DNA of 55,824 bases from Cylindrodendrum hubeiense (lineage: Eukaryota > Ascomycota > Sordariomycetes > Hypocreales > Nectriaceae). Location of the stretch: NCBI GenBank assembly GCA_014621425.1, contig JAANBB010000268.1, positions 1-55,824 on the forward strand, read 5' to 3'. This document shows, one piece after another, positions 22,109-32,117 of the stretch. The notes under the pieces are model-generated. The model saw only the letters and a list, made by a program, of their open reading frames with translations. It ran no database searches and was not told the DNA's origin. Positions within the stretch are counted from its first letter, which is position 1; each line of letters begins with the position of its first letter. A program made the position numbers and the translations under genes.

Positions 22109-23641
22109 GACGCCGTTGACGACACTCTGGACAGGCCTGACAGAAGGATGAAAGGCTGCCAGGAGCTGGACCGCTTTAAGGCGAAATGCGCAAATGAATC
22201 GCGCCTGGCGCTGCTGTCGAGATCTGTCCCAGCACTGTGCATGGATGTGACCAGCTTGTCAATGGATGACGCCGTCAGTCGGTGTTGATTCTGAGATTAT
22301 AGGTGAAGTCAAAGTTGCAAAAGAGAAATGAGTATCATGCCTCTTCAACAATGAGAGAGCGGTAGGTGCGGCCCAAATAACGAGCTCGGGCAGTTTCGAG
22401 GCAGGTTGGTATCGCGCCTGGTTCTGGTTGCAGGAGCAGCTTCACGGCACGCGTCCAGTGTGAAGCGCTTAAACAGGAAAGGCAACGATTGGTACTACGC
22501 GCCTACTGGAGGAAAAAGGGTGTGCAAGGGAAAAAAGAGGTGCTTGCTGATAATAAATTCATTAGCGTGCTTTATTACCGTTGTAAGACAGTCAGCCTAG
22601 CCAATTAGAAGACGGGTTCTTGCCTGCGTGCCTAAATTATAAGGCGTTTTTATAAGTTTGAGCTGCTTTTTATCTACGTTGCTACAGAGTACATGAGATT
22701 GCAGTTTAAAAGGCTGCAAACAGACTAGCGCCCCTCTTTTACATGAGCTACATAGGCAAATGAGTGTATTATTCCTGTGTCTTTTAGAAGCTTCCAGCTT
22801 AGTCATGCCAGGAATGTCTCGCCAGTTAATAGAATATATGGAGGTACTTTAGTACCCACCTAGGTTAGGTGACAACATAAGTCCACTGACTTTAGTGCAC
22901 TATGAAGATATACAATCAAGAGTCGGCACCATACTATCGCTGCTATTACTACAGCTTCCTCTATGTTAATCATCACCCGCTAAAGTTTTGTAGGGCCATA
23001 TACGAGAGTGGAGGCTTATAACACTCAAAGGAGTAACCCAACTTGTATTTTATTTGTATTTTATTATTATTTGTCTTTGTATTTTTTCTATGGCAATCAT
23101 ACAGTGATCATTGTGGATTGAGTTACAGCACATTTCATGAATTACTAGATACCCATGTTTTTAGTGTAACGGTACTGTTAGCGATGGAAACCAGCGTGTG
23201 CCAGCTCTGATATCGGTTGTGCGGCACAGTTCAATACGCAGGTTACTTTGATGGCTAGGACTTTCTATTGCAAGGCCAGGTATGTTGCACTAACCCTTGC
23301 AACCTGTTTGCACACAGCTTCAAATTGACCTTCGTCAATCTCCTTAATGCGCTGTCCACAATGTCATTGCACAATAAAACTTCAGGAGTCAGCAACAATT
23401 TTTGAAAGTGTAACATTGTTCGTTTGTATTTATACTAGACTTGTCGTCAGCTATTGGTATCCCCATCCTAGCCCCTCCACTCCAATGCACATCTGCGAGA
23501 CACGTGCTATCGTGGTATAAAAAAAACCCAACGCCTATCCTCCATAGCAAAGTAACGGCCGTAACAGCGTGGTGGAGTGCGATCCCCATCTAATCATGAT
23601 ATTCTTCACAGGTCCTTTTAGCGTTCGAGACACTGTGTCCA
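22109..23641. other. Intergenic, with an AT-rich block
   Basis: 22109-22500 contains the upstream region of the finger-protein gene. From about 22540 to 23450 composition becomes strongly AT-rich, with many TA steps and runs such as TTGTATTTTATTTGTATTTT near 23040; no gene is visible. A short perfect inverted repeat GGTACT-TT-AGTACC lies at 22843-22856. This is compatible with an old, RIP-mutated repeat remnant, but no element type can be named. Confidence 0.45.
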
Positions 23642-25112
23642 TTACCATGGTTCGCCAATCGCAGCGAGCAATGTCTTCCTATAGTCACCCGATGTCTCTC
23701 CACTGATTCTGCTCGCCAGGCTTCTGCCGTAACGCTGTTGGTAGGCTCCCTTGACATTGGCAAGGGTGGTGCGGTCCCAGTGGTATCGAATAACACGAGT
23801 GACGAGGAGGTAATCCTTGGTTCCCATGCCAGACATTGCGTCCTCGAGGGCCTTGGCAGCATTCATGTACTTATCGGTAGCATTGCGCAGCTGGAAGAGG
23901 AGGGCATCTTCCATGTGACCAGAGAATTCCTGGATAAAAGTTAGCAAGGGTGATGTCTACATGTGAGGTACTTCAAACTCACGCTCTTGATGACTTTCTC
24001 GAGATCCTTGTTGAACTTTTGCCTGTATGTGTGGGAAATGGCTCGGAGCTGGTTGTCGTTCCGCTTGGAAAAGATACTGCAGACCAAGATCTCGTCGGTG
24101 CCCATTTTGCCTTCAGTCGCCTTGTAGATTTGCATGACGTCGTCGTCGACTTGCTGCGGGATGACGGGAGCGGAGTCTTCGGCTCTCTTGGCATCCAGGA
24201 CCATGATAAAATGCCTCTCAGTCTTCATGCTGAGATCTCCACGAACAACAGATTCGAGCTTGTCATGGAAGGTGCGGTAGTAGGCGCTCTTGATGGCCAT
24301 GATGTCGGCGTTTGATCGTCCAAGCAAGACGTCGTTGAGAACAAGCTCCTTGGTGCCAAATCCAGCCAAGGCATCGTGCAGGTTGTGCACGTCAGCCAGA
24401 AGAGGGCCGCGCGCGAGCTGAACCAGGGCCAATTCCAACCAGCTGCTTGTCTCGCTCTTGATATCAGCCACAAGGCTACGCTTGAACGAGCGGTCGAAGG
24501 CGGTCCGAAGGGCTTCGATTTGCAAAGGATCCTTGTTCGCCAAGACGGAAATCAAAGTCCTCTCATCTGTGCCAAATCCCTTCATGGCCTTGCGCAGAGC
24601 CTGAGCATCCTGACTGGGGTCCCATTGGATGATTTGGGGCGGGCCGTAGCCTACCGACGCTGGCGTGGGAGGTCCAGTGGGCGCACCGTACTGTGCGGGC
24701 GGGGCGCCATACTGCTGGGGAGGAGGAGCGCCATATTGTTGCGCGGGCGGTTGGCCGTACTGCTGGGGAGGGGGGGCGCCGTATTGCTGAGGAGGAGGTT
24801 GCTGGTAGCCGCCATAGGGCGGCTGCTGAGGCGGAGGCTGCTGGTAGCCGCCGTGCTGGGGCGGATACTGGCCTGGCGGGGGCTGCTGATAGCCACCTTG
24901 TTGGGGAGGATACTGGCCCTGCTGGGGAGGATACTGGCCCTGCTGGGGAGGATACTGCTGGCCCGGAGGAGGATACTGCTGACCAGGAGGAGGATACTGC
25001 TGGCCATAGCCCTGCTGGGGGGGCTCTGCGACGATGGTTAGGAGGATTGCGCCCGAAGGGAGTGGGAAGACTCACGACCATAAGGCGCGCCACCGTAGCC
25101 TTGGTATGACAT
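23642..25112 (-). CDS. Annexin with Pro/Gln/Tyr-rich N-terminal extension
   Basis: Calcium-dependent phospholipid-binding protein of 455 residues from exons 25076-25112, 23983-25025 and 23642-23929 (reverse strand). Residues 1-145 are low-complexity repeats of YPPQQGQ, QYPPPGQ and QQYGAPP type. Four annexin repeats follow, each starting with its calcium-loop signature: MKGFGTDE (about residue 160), LAGFGTKE, EGKMGTDE and MSGMGTKD. Each has the following helices, for example RTLISVLANKDPLQIEALR in repeat 1. The third intron lies between repeats 3 and 4. The tiny 37-nt first exon encodes MSYQGYGGAPYG and is supported by a GTGAGT donor. Annexins act at the cytosolic face of membranes; the QYP-rich tail resembles that of annexin A7/A11-type and other fungal annexins, which may drive self-association. 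Confidence 0.95.
24880..25020. repeat. Coding tandem repeat in annexin N-terminus
   Basis: A 21-24 base unit, seen on the + strand as GGAGGATACTGGCCCTGCTG and variants, is repeated at least six times. It encodes YPPQQGQ/YPPPGQQ on the reverse strand. Such repeats are prone to length change. Confidence 0.8.
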
Positions 25113-27025
25113 GACGGCGGGGTTTTGGTGCTGGGACAGGTTGGGAGCTGTAGAATGGAGGGGTCGTTTAATCTGTCGTCGCGTCGACGTGGGCGGGGGA
25201 GGGGAATATGACGGGTTGGACGGGGCAGGGTGTACTTTGTAAGAACCAAGAACAGAATCCGGAGAAGTGCGCGACTCTCTTTTTTAAGTAGGCAGGGACC
25301 GGATACACGGCTGCTTAGGTATCTCCAACTCTGCCTCATCCGGTTGGGCGATACCCAGAATGCCGAGCCGCTTGCAGCTGCTCAGCCTTGGGATGGTGGG
25401 CTCTGTGGGTGTACTACGTAGTGGACATGGTCGCATGTTGGTGCCTTCGCGAAGCTGTGGCGGAGCACAGCGACAACACCCGAGGGGCCAGTGGACGTCA
25501 TTGCAGCGTCTCATGCGCAGGCCCACGAGACCAATCGATTTTGCCCCCAGCGGCTCGGACTTTAGTCATGGACAGATGCGCCGTCATCACAGCTCGGTGT
25601 CCAGTGGTTTGGCAGGCCGAGCTGTCGACCATTGGTGACGCAGCAAAGCCTATTCTTAACTTACTCCGTAGTACCTTGGGTCGTAACGTGTGTCAGAACG
25701 CCACAACCTGCACTTGGCACCGCTTGCCAGAGGGCAGGGGTTTGTTGTCGCGAAATCATCCCGTCTCCCCACAAACGCCTCAGCTGCGAGGCACAGAGAC
25801 GGCGCGTCGTAGAGCTGAGTGGTCTGTGGCCTTCGCGCGGGGCTCTGGCTTCCAAACTTGTTCAGGGAAGGGCTAGGCTAAATAATGGCCATTTATTAGC
25901 CTGAAGCCAAGGTACAAAATACCGCTCCAAATCCCCCTTGGAGCCCAATGTACCGAAAAGTGTGCTGCGAAATGCTTTGCGAAATGTGCTGCAAAAATCG
26001 GCCTACCAAGCAAGTATCCGTATTAGCGGGCAGAGCGAGCGCCTCATGACTAGGTACCTAGGTCGGTGGGTCCATCGCCCATCGCCCCATCCGGCCCAAC
26101 TAGGCACACCAGCCACCTTTTTGCGAATCCTTCGCGCCCCTGCGCAAGCCGCCGCACCGCCGCACCGCCACTTATCTTACGCAAGTCCAGCTTGCGTCGA
26201 AGCAGCGATGACCCTGATCAAAATAGCTGTACGGAGTATGCCTGCCAAGAGATCGGCTGACAGGCACAGCACACAATAACGCGCATGCATCCAGAAAGGT
26301 CTGGAAGATTGCACAATTGGCATGTGGCCATCTGCAACCTGTGCATCGCCCTCGCAAGTCATTGTGCCTGCGTGGTCCTTTTCACTTTCAGCACCACGAA
26401 CCCAAACCGCCACCAAGAGCTGTCGGCCAATCACGCCGCTTGGTTCATCTGATTCTAGGTGGCTGGTGAAGCACCCCCGGTCGCGGCACGATTTCCGATG
26501 GTACCCACATAGAGTTCCCGCTGTATCACCCACCCAACCGCAACGCATTCCACTGAATCACAGGCGCCTGGACCACTGGAAGACGGCCCCGGGCACCAAA
26601 TTGGGCCACTCAGACACGCGGGACGGGACCTAGCGCCACCCCGGCTCTCCAACCACCACCAATTCGCAGCTTCACCAGCCATCCCAATTGCACCTGTTAT
26701 AACGAATCCAACAACCCCAGGTTTGTATCCTCTCACCTTTCTCTCACACTCATGCAACTGCACCCACAACTGCATCCGCCGATCATCTTCGTATTGCATC
26801 GTCTGTCATTGACAGTACTTCCTCTTGTTCTTTACAAGATTCATCCCTTCTCGTACTCGTCTTTCCCGCCGGGCCCACTCTTTAACACCAACACCTCACC
26901 TCCAACAAACATCACAAAGCACTTTCAAGAATCCGACCCAACATCCATAACCCAAGTTGGAGGAAACCCTCAACGCCCCCCTAACCAACTCGCGGAAGTC
27001 GCCTTGACGAAGAAGCCTCGCCAAG
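25113..27025. other. Divergent promoter region between annexin and secreted-protein gene
   Basis: 1.9 kb between two genes transcribed away from each other, so both promoters lie here. A CT-rich tract with many CACC/CAAC motifs at 26700-27020 is probably the leader of the gene at 27026. A GCC-rich microsatellite (CCGCACCGCCGCACCGCC) lies near 26150. No coding frame is supported. Confidence 0.5.
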
Positions 27026-27943
27026 ATGCGTAGCTTCATCCCCCTTCTTCTGGCTCTCTCCGCCTCTTACACCACCATCACTGCCCTCCCCAGGCCCAGG
27101 CCCATGATCGTGGTCCGTGAGCCCGCCTCCAAGCCCAAGTACTCAGTAGTGCCTCTGGAACCCAGCAAAGGTGGCGATGATGACGATTCTGGATCGGGAT
27201 CTGGCAGCAGCGATGGCGACGACGACGACGACGAGAGCACCGTGACCGTTGTAAAGACGGTAGTCAAGACGGATGACCCCGTCACGCAAACCATCACCCA
27301 CACTGGCAAGGTTGAGACTATCACCGCCACTGCAACTGCTACTGCTCCTGTGAGAACCGTCACGAAGGAGAGCAAGACAACCATCTCCATCATCGACATT
27401 GATGAGGAGGTCACTACCATCACAGTCGTTGCTCCCACGAGCACAACTACGCAGAAGGCCGAAAAGTCGAGCGCGTCCTCGGATTCCACAACTACTGTTG
27501 AGACAGAGGCCGCGGGCGCAACTTCCGAAGCCATCCCCGAACCTGCTACCACCCAGGTCTATGATCAGACAACCACTCCGGCAGAGAGCTCCGCCACAAC
27601 CACTGAGTCTACCACTACGACACAGAGCTCTGCCACAACCACCGAGTCCACCACTGAGTCAACTTCTGTGACTCTGGCAAGCACCACCACCGAGAACTCT
27701 GAGTACCCTGCTCCCACAGAGGCTTCATCGTCGAAGGCCACGACCACCGAGGAGACTAGTCAGACCACCACCACTGCGGAGCAGACGACCCTCTCCACAG
27801 TGCCCACCACTTTGATCACCTTTACCACCTCGGCCATCAGCGTGTCTTCCAGCGCTGCAGAGTCTTCTTCTACCCAGACGCACGACGATGGCCAGTGGCA
27901 CACAATCTACCCCCCTATCAACGGCACCTTCTTCGGCCGCTAA
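27026..27943 (+). CDS. Secreted Ser/Thr-rich protein
   Basis: Intronless, 305 residues. A clear signal peptide is visible (MRSFIPLLLALSASYTTITA, then LPRPRP). It is followed by an acidic, Gly/Ser/Asp-rich block (GGDDDDSGSGSGSSDGDDDD), then roughly 200 residues dominated by Thr, Ser and Val with TTTESTTTTQSSATTTEST-type repeats. Such regions are heavily O-mannosylated in fungal cell-surface proteins. The end, GQWHTIYPPINGTFFGR, has an N-glycosylation site and is not a GPI tail, so the protein is probably secreted or wall-associated. No enzymatic domain. The Thr-rich repeats make homology assignment unreliable. Confidence 0.85.
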   Translation: MRSFIPLLLALSASYTTITALPRPRPMIVVREPASKPKYSVVPLEPSKGGDDDDSGSGSGSSDGDDDDDESTVTVVKTVVKTDDPVTQTITHTGKVETITATATATAPVRTVTKESKTTISIIDIDEEVTTITVVAPTSTTTQKAEKSSASSDSTTTVETEAAGATSEAIPEPATTQVYDQTTTPAESSATTTESTTTTQSSATTTESTTESTSVTLASTTTENSEYPAPTEASSSKATTTEETSQTTTTAEQTTLSTVPTTLITFTTSAISVSSSAAESSSTQTHDDGQWHTIYPPINGTFFGR

Positions 27944-28774
27944 TTTACCACCAACAAGATTGCGAAATGATTTACGAGACGATTCGATGCATTAGAGAAT
28001 GCCATGTATGAATATCTGGGACTAATGGGAACATGGAAACGGGCATTGCAGCCAGGAAAATTGCACATGACAGCACCCTTGAGGGCGCATCCTCGGGATT
28101 TTCTTTGTCATGTATTATTATTTTAGATACCGGAGAGAAGACTTGCGTACCAAGCGCTGGGACGCCTCGTCAGACATAATGAGTAATTTCATCAAGACAT
28201 TTTCAAACAAATATCTATCTACCTTTGACCGACACCGCTGTCCGTGCTAGCACCATGTCCACTTAATCTAGGCGACCCTTTAGCCAGTGAGCCAGGTCCA
28301 GAGAAAGAGGCTTGGTTTGCCAGGATGATTCCAGGTTTTTGGTAGTTTCGAATTATGAAAATGACCTGTCAATTCAGACACCACGGTGAGTTCGCTCAGG
28401 CAAGGCGTGGTGGCGGCGTCTAGAAGCTATTCTAGTGCTGCTCACCACAAAGAACGAAACCGCCAACGAAATGGCCGCCGTCAAAAGCAAGAGTTTGAAG
28501 CTTTCCAACAATCGAGGATCGATTATAAGTAGGGACATCCTTTCCTGTAGTAACCCGACATCCCAGTCAACATAACAAGGTCTGGCATTTTGTGGGACTT
28601 ACAGCCTGGACCTACTCTTCCACGCTTCAACGTTCCCTCTTCTATGAACCTCTTCCCGAAGCCCCGTAAAGACCCCTTCACTCCTTGAACAAATCCTTGA
28701 GACTTACGATTTCTAAAAGTAGCAATAGCAACGCTCTCTACTCCCAACTTCCTGCCTCCCAACAACGTCTATCT
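27944..28774. other. Intergenic
   Basis: 830 bases between two + strand genes. Contains the 3' end of the secreted-protein gene and the promoter of the small membrane protein. I see no coding frame with a plausible start and no distinct element. Confidence 0.45.
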
Positions 28775-29017
28775 ATGGATACCGCAATCGGACAATTTCG
28801 CGGCGCCGGTGGGGCCAACACAACAGCCATCGTCCTCCCCGGCAAAGCCCAGGACCGAAATCAGTCCCTAATCGTGGCTGCTGCCATGGGGTCTCTCATC
28901 TTTGTGGTTCTCGCCAGCTTCATGCTCTTTCTGGCCCTGAGACTTAGGGCCCAGAAACGCCGCCTCCGGGAGGTGCACAGCCGTACCAAGGTGGTGGAAA
29001 CCGGTGTGAATGTCTAA
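28775..29017 (+). CDS. Small single-pass membrane protein
   Basis: 80 residues in one exon. A polar N-terminus (about 1-30, with an N-glycosylation-type NTT) is followed by one strong hydrophobic helix at about residues 31-56 (SLIVAAAMGSLIFVVLASFM and LFLAL) and a basic tail (RLRAQKRRLREVHSR). The positive-inside rule predicts the C-terminus in the cytosol. The frame is open upstream, but 28775 is its first ATG. Function unknown; a short gene, but helix plus basic flank make it credible. Confidence 0.6.
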   Translation: MDTAIGQFRGAGGANTTAIVLPGKAQDRNQSLIVAAAMGSLIFVVLASFMLFLALRLRAQKRRLREVHSRTKVVETGVNV

Positions 29018-29983
29018 GTGGGGGGTATAGGTGTCGCCATGGAGAATCGATTTGAGTACCTATGGGTACTCGGATCCCATCAGAGTTGGGTGACGGGGTG
29101 TATATTTGGGATCGGGCAATTTGTGAATTATTGGACCAAATAGACTGACTATGCTTTGATGCGTTACGGTAATAGGCCATCTGTCTTTCTTTCTTGAGCT
29201 GGGGCTTTTATTTTATTGAATTATTCCATTCGTGTCAAAAGTGTTGGTGGCGAATTAAACAACGACGTCGAGCTCCCTGGCCATGCAGTCCACCACCCAC
29301 GTCCAAAGTCATGATCTCACAAATTTGGAACAAGCGAGGCCGTTTAGATCTCATTTGTGGACAAGGCGAGCATTTGAACCTGTCTGAATCTCCTGTTGTC
29401 TTCTGCTTTATCAGATTATTGCATCTGCGTCTGAATCTTGGTCCCGCACAACCCAACTCAGGCATCCACCGATTCACATCGATGCAACTCTGTCCCACGC
29501 CAACACCTAACCAACTAACCCAAGCCCAACCCTATGCAAAGCATCATATCTGCAGACAAGAATCCACACAAAATCATGCAGTATGACGGAGCCGATGCCT
29601 CGCTCTAAATTTCCATCTCGCCATTGTCGCTTGCTAGCCTACCAGTGCTCCAATGAGACCGATCCACGTCCGGGGTTGACCCCACTGCCCCCGGCGCCGA
29701 TGGCGCTGGGCATCAACAGGAATTCACTCAAGCAAAGTGGCGGAAGGGGTATAAGAGGCCCGGTGCACTAAATATCAGATGATTCTGGAATTTCCCAGCA
29801 TCAAGCCAAAATTCTTTGTCTTTTGAGGAAAACGACCGGCTCAGGAAGATCGAACGTTTTCGCCGTTGTGGTCAATTAGCGGTCTGCCCTAGCATTTTTA
29901 TCCCATCCCCGTTTCCCCACACATTGTCGGCGCCGAGTCCGATCCGTCTCCCGGTTCCGGACCCGGATCCTCAACTGCCAAGA
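29018..29983. other. Intergenic
   Basis: About 970 bases between two + strand genes, holding the promoter of the small Cys-rich protein. A 130-codon open frame at 29194-29586 has no motif and a weak start, so it is not called. Confidence 0.45.
29750..29756 (+). promoter_or_regulatory. TATA-like element GTATAAG
   Basis: GGGGTATAAGAGG lies 228 bases upstream of the ATG at 29984 and is followed by an AT-rich stretch where transcription could start. Confidence 0.4.
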
Positions 29984-30412
29984 ATGCGGTTCAGCAACAA
30001 CCTTCAGCTCTCGATAACGACGGTAGTCACGGCCGCCATTGTGCTATCATCCCTCATCCTTCAATCCATGGCAACACCCACCTCGGGCCTGGCTAGAATC
30101 TTCGCCGCCCAGCACAACCCCCTAGGCCGTCGCACTGAGGAAGTCGGCTCGTCATGCGATTCGGAAGGTCAGTGGAACTGCATGACAAGCTCGTGGCAGC
30201 GGTGTGCCAGTGGAGAGTGGAGCAAGGAGATTCAGTGCGCGGAGGGGACGAGATGCACTCCATCGGGCTACACGGATAATTTGACGGTTGAGTACGATGG
30301 GAGTGTCAATGGAACGGAGACGAGCGGTTCAAGCACCGGAACAAGAGCTTCGGTGGGCAAGACAATGATTTTGGCTATGTTTGGGTTGTGTGTGTTCTTG
30401 GCTGTTGACTAA
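29984..30412 (+). CDS. Small secreted Cys-rich protein, probably GPI-anchored
   Basis: 142 residues. An N-terminal hydrophobic signal (LQLSITTVVTAAIVLSSLIL) is followed by a Cys-rich module with five Cys: SCDSEGQWNC, WQRCASGEWS, IQCAEGTRC. The arrangement, with RCASG-W and CAEGT-C, resembles the chitin-binding CBM19-like modules found at the surface of fungi; this is a tentative likeness, not a proven assignment. Three Asn-Xaa-Thr sites and a Ser/Thr-rich linker follow. The last 18 residues (GKTMILAMFGLCVFLAVD) form a hydrophobic tail typical of a GPI signal. The ATG at 29984 is chosen because it directly precedes the signal; the frame is open further upstream. Confidence 0.75.
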   Translation: MRFSNNLQLSITTVVTAAIVLSSLILQSMATPTSGLARIFAAQHNPLGRRTEEVGSSCDSEGQWNCMTSSWQRCASGEWSKEIQCAEGTRCTPSGYTDNLTVEYDGSVNGTETSGSSTGTRASVGKTMILAMFGLCVFLAVD

Positions 30413-31334
30413 AAAATATCTTGAGAGCATTACCACATTCAGGATATGCAGACTACGCGGCGTTTGGGAATTTGGGTCAATACCGAAAAGGAATGTTACA
30501 GTTTTTTTGGGGAATATATCGAAGCAATACATACCACATTCCCCTCTTTACCTAGTTATGGGTCAGGTGAGAATCTCAAAGTGACCCCGATGTTCCGAGT
30601 CAATAATTACTTACGCCATTTTGCGTCTTGTTTGCAAATGTCTTCGCTCTGGCGTCAGGGGTGTCTAATTCCTTCAACATGACGTGCTAGACCTTTTTAT
30701 CCTTTCCAAACTCGTATAAACGCATCGGGTTCATTTCATTTCCGGCCAACATACGTGATATGCTTTCTATCGACCTTGTGCGGGTCGACCTAGTCGCGCT
30801 AACTAATGTGCAAGAGACACAGCGAGAACCAAAAACTCACATCGAGCTCCAAGCAGCACGGCCGTAGCACCAGCTGCTCCCATTTACGAACTGGTTTCAG
30901 AGCGAACGCGTCTGAGATGCCATGCCAGGATGCCTCTTCTGGTGTCTTTGTTCTACTCGCAACACAGCATCGCGGCATTGGTGTTTCGAGTAGCAGTTGA
31001 GCGAGCGCCGAGGTCCGAGTGCGAGGAACCCAAATACTTGAATCCATGCGCACGAGTAGAAAGTTCAAGGCTAGGACGCTTCGTGAATCTAGTGCCAATA
31101 AATCCTCAAGACAGGCCGGACCCTGCGACGGAGGATATTCTGGAGGGAGCGACAAAGTTCAGCATGGCAGCGCCGAGAAACATGCCGACCAATCAACCCA
31201 TGGTCATGGCCTTGTGTTTAGTCTTTCGACATCCCATCGTGACGGATGATTCGGAGGGACTGATGTTCACCTCTTTTTCCCTCTTGTCTTCGAAAGCATA
31301 TTGCTCGCCCCTTGTTTCCCCTGTCGCACTGCTG

Positions 31335-31359
31335 CACCGCCGCGCCGCCGCGCCGCCGC
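31335..31359. repeat. GCC-rich microsatellite
   Basis: CACCGCCGCGCCGCCGCGCC and onward: alternating CGCCG units in non-coding DNA. Confidence 0.7.
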
Positions 31360-31690
31360 TTCGGGAGCGGAATGTCAGGATAGCTCCGAACAGGAAGTGC
31401 AGCCCTGAAACAAAACGGCACGTACTCCACAGAGCCCTGCGGAGCGCTGCCAACCCCCGAGTATTCCGTCGTCGGCAGTAGAGTAGGTAGTACAATGGCG
31501 ACCGGCGCTGCACACCGACAATGCGTCTCCAACAGACGTCGGTCGGTGATATTCCCCGGGTATAGTGCTATAATACGAGCCCTGTGCAAAAGCAAATTTC
31601 CCCGTCAGGTCGCGCCATCCTGCATAGCATGTAAGTCATCATGTGCGTCCCCATCGCGCCCGTTACCAACTTGGGCTCCCAAGCCCGTGT

Positions 31691-31755
31691 CAGCGTCCCA
31701 GTCAGCGCCCCAGCCTTCGTCCCAGCCAGCGTCCCACCCCACATCCCACCCCAGC
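31691..31755. repeat. Imperfect CAGCGTCCCAG/CATCCCACCC repeat
   Basis: At least six imperfect units of about 10 bases in tandem (CAGCGTCCCAGT, CAGCGCCCCAG, CAGCGTCCCACC, CATCCCACCC), upstream of the pectin lyase gene. Confidence 0.7.
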
Positions 31756-31957
31756 TCCATGTCGGTACTGACCAGGCCCCTGCTCATTCGTTGATTCGTG
31801 CGCCCATCGCCCAATTCTGAATTGGCTGCTCCTGTTTCACCATGCTCTCCAACCGGACGACATGTGGTTTCTCCTCCAATCAGCGCCTGCATGCCAGTAT
31901 ATCTAAGGACCGTCGCGATGGATGGGGGTCAAGCATGCCATCACCGACAGCGCGATG

Positions 31958-31968
31958 CATATATACAC
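31958..31968 (+). promoter_or_regulatory. TATA box of the pectin lyase gene
   Basis: GCATATATACA lies about 150 bases before the ATG at 32118 and is followed by a pyrimidine-rich leader. A strong TATA fits an inducible secreted enzyme. Confidence 0.55.
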
Positions 31969-32117
31969 CGGGTTGTCGGCGTCAACTTGTCCATGATCTC
32001 TCTTTGCTTTCTGTGTGTTCGTTTCTTCCCTCTGCTTCGCTTCTGTCTCCTGGTTCTGTTCGTCCCCTCTGCTCGTCATACATCGCCTAGTTGCGTTGTG
32101 ACGTAAAAACCGCCATC

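Larger units (their letters stand above)
30413..32117. other. Intergenic, promoter of the pectin lyase gene
   Basis: 1.7 kb with no supportable gene. Contains GC-rich microsatellites and CAGCGTCCCAG-type repeats (listed) and a CT-rich leader from about 32000 to 32100, preceded by a TATA-like box. Open frames here overlap on both strands and show no motif. Confidence 0.5.

Noticed and set aside
24376..25109. Long + strand frames opposite the annexin gene
   Set aside because: Shadow frames created by the Pro/Gln-rich repeat on the coding strand; the annexin frame is unambiguous.
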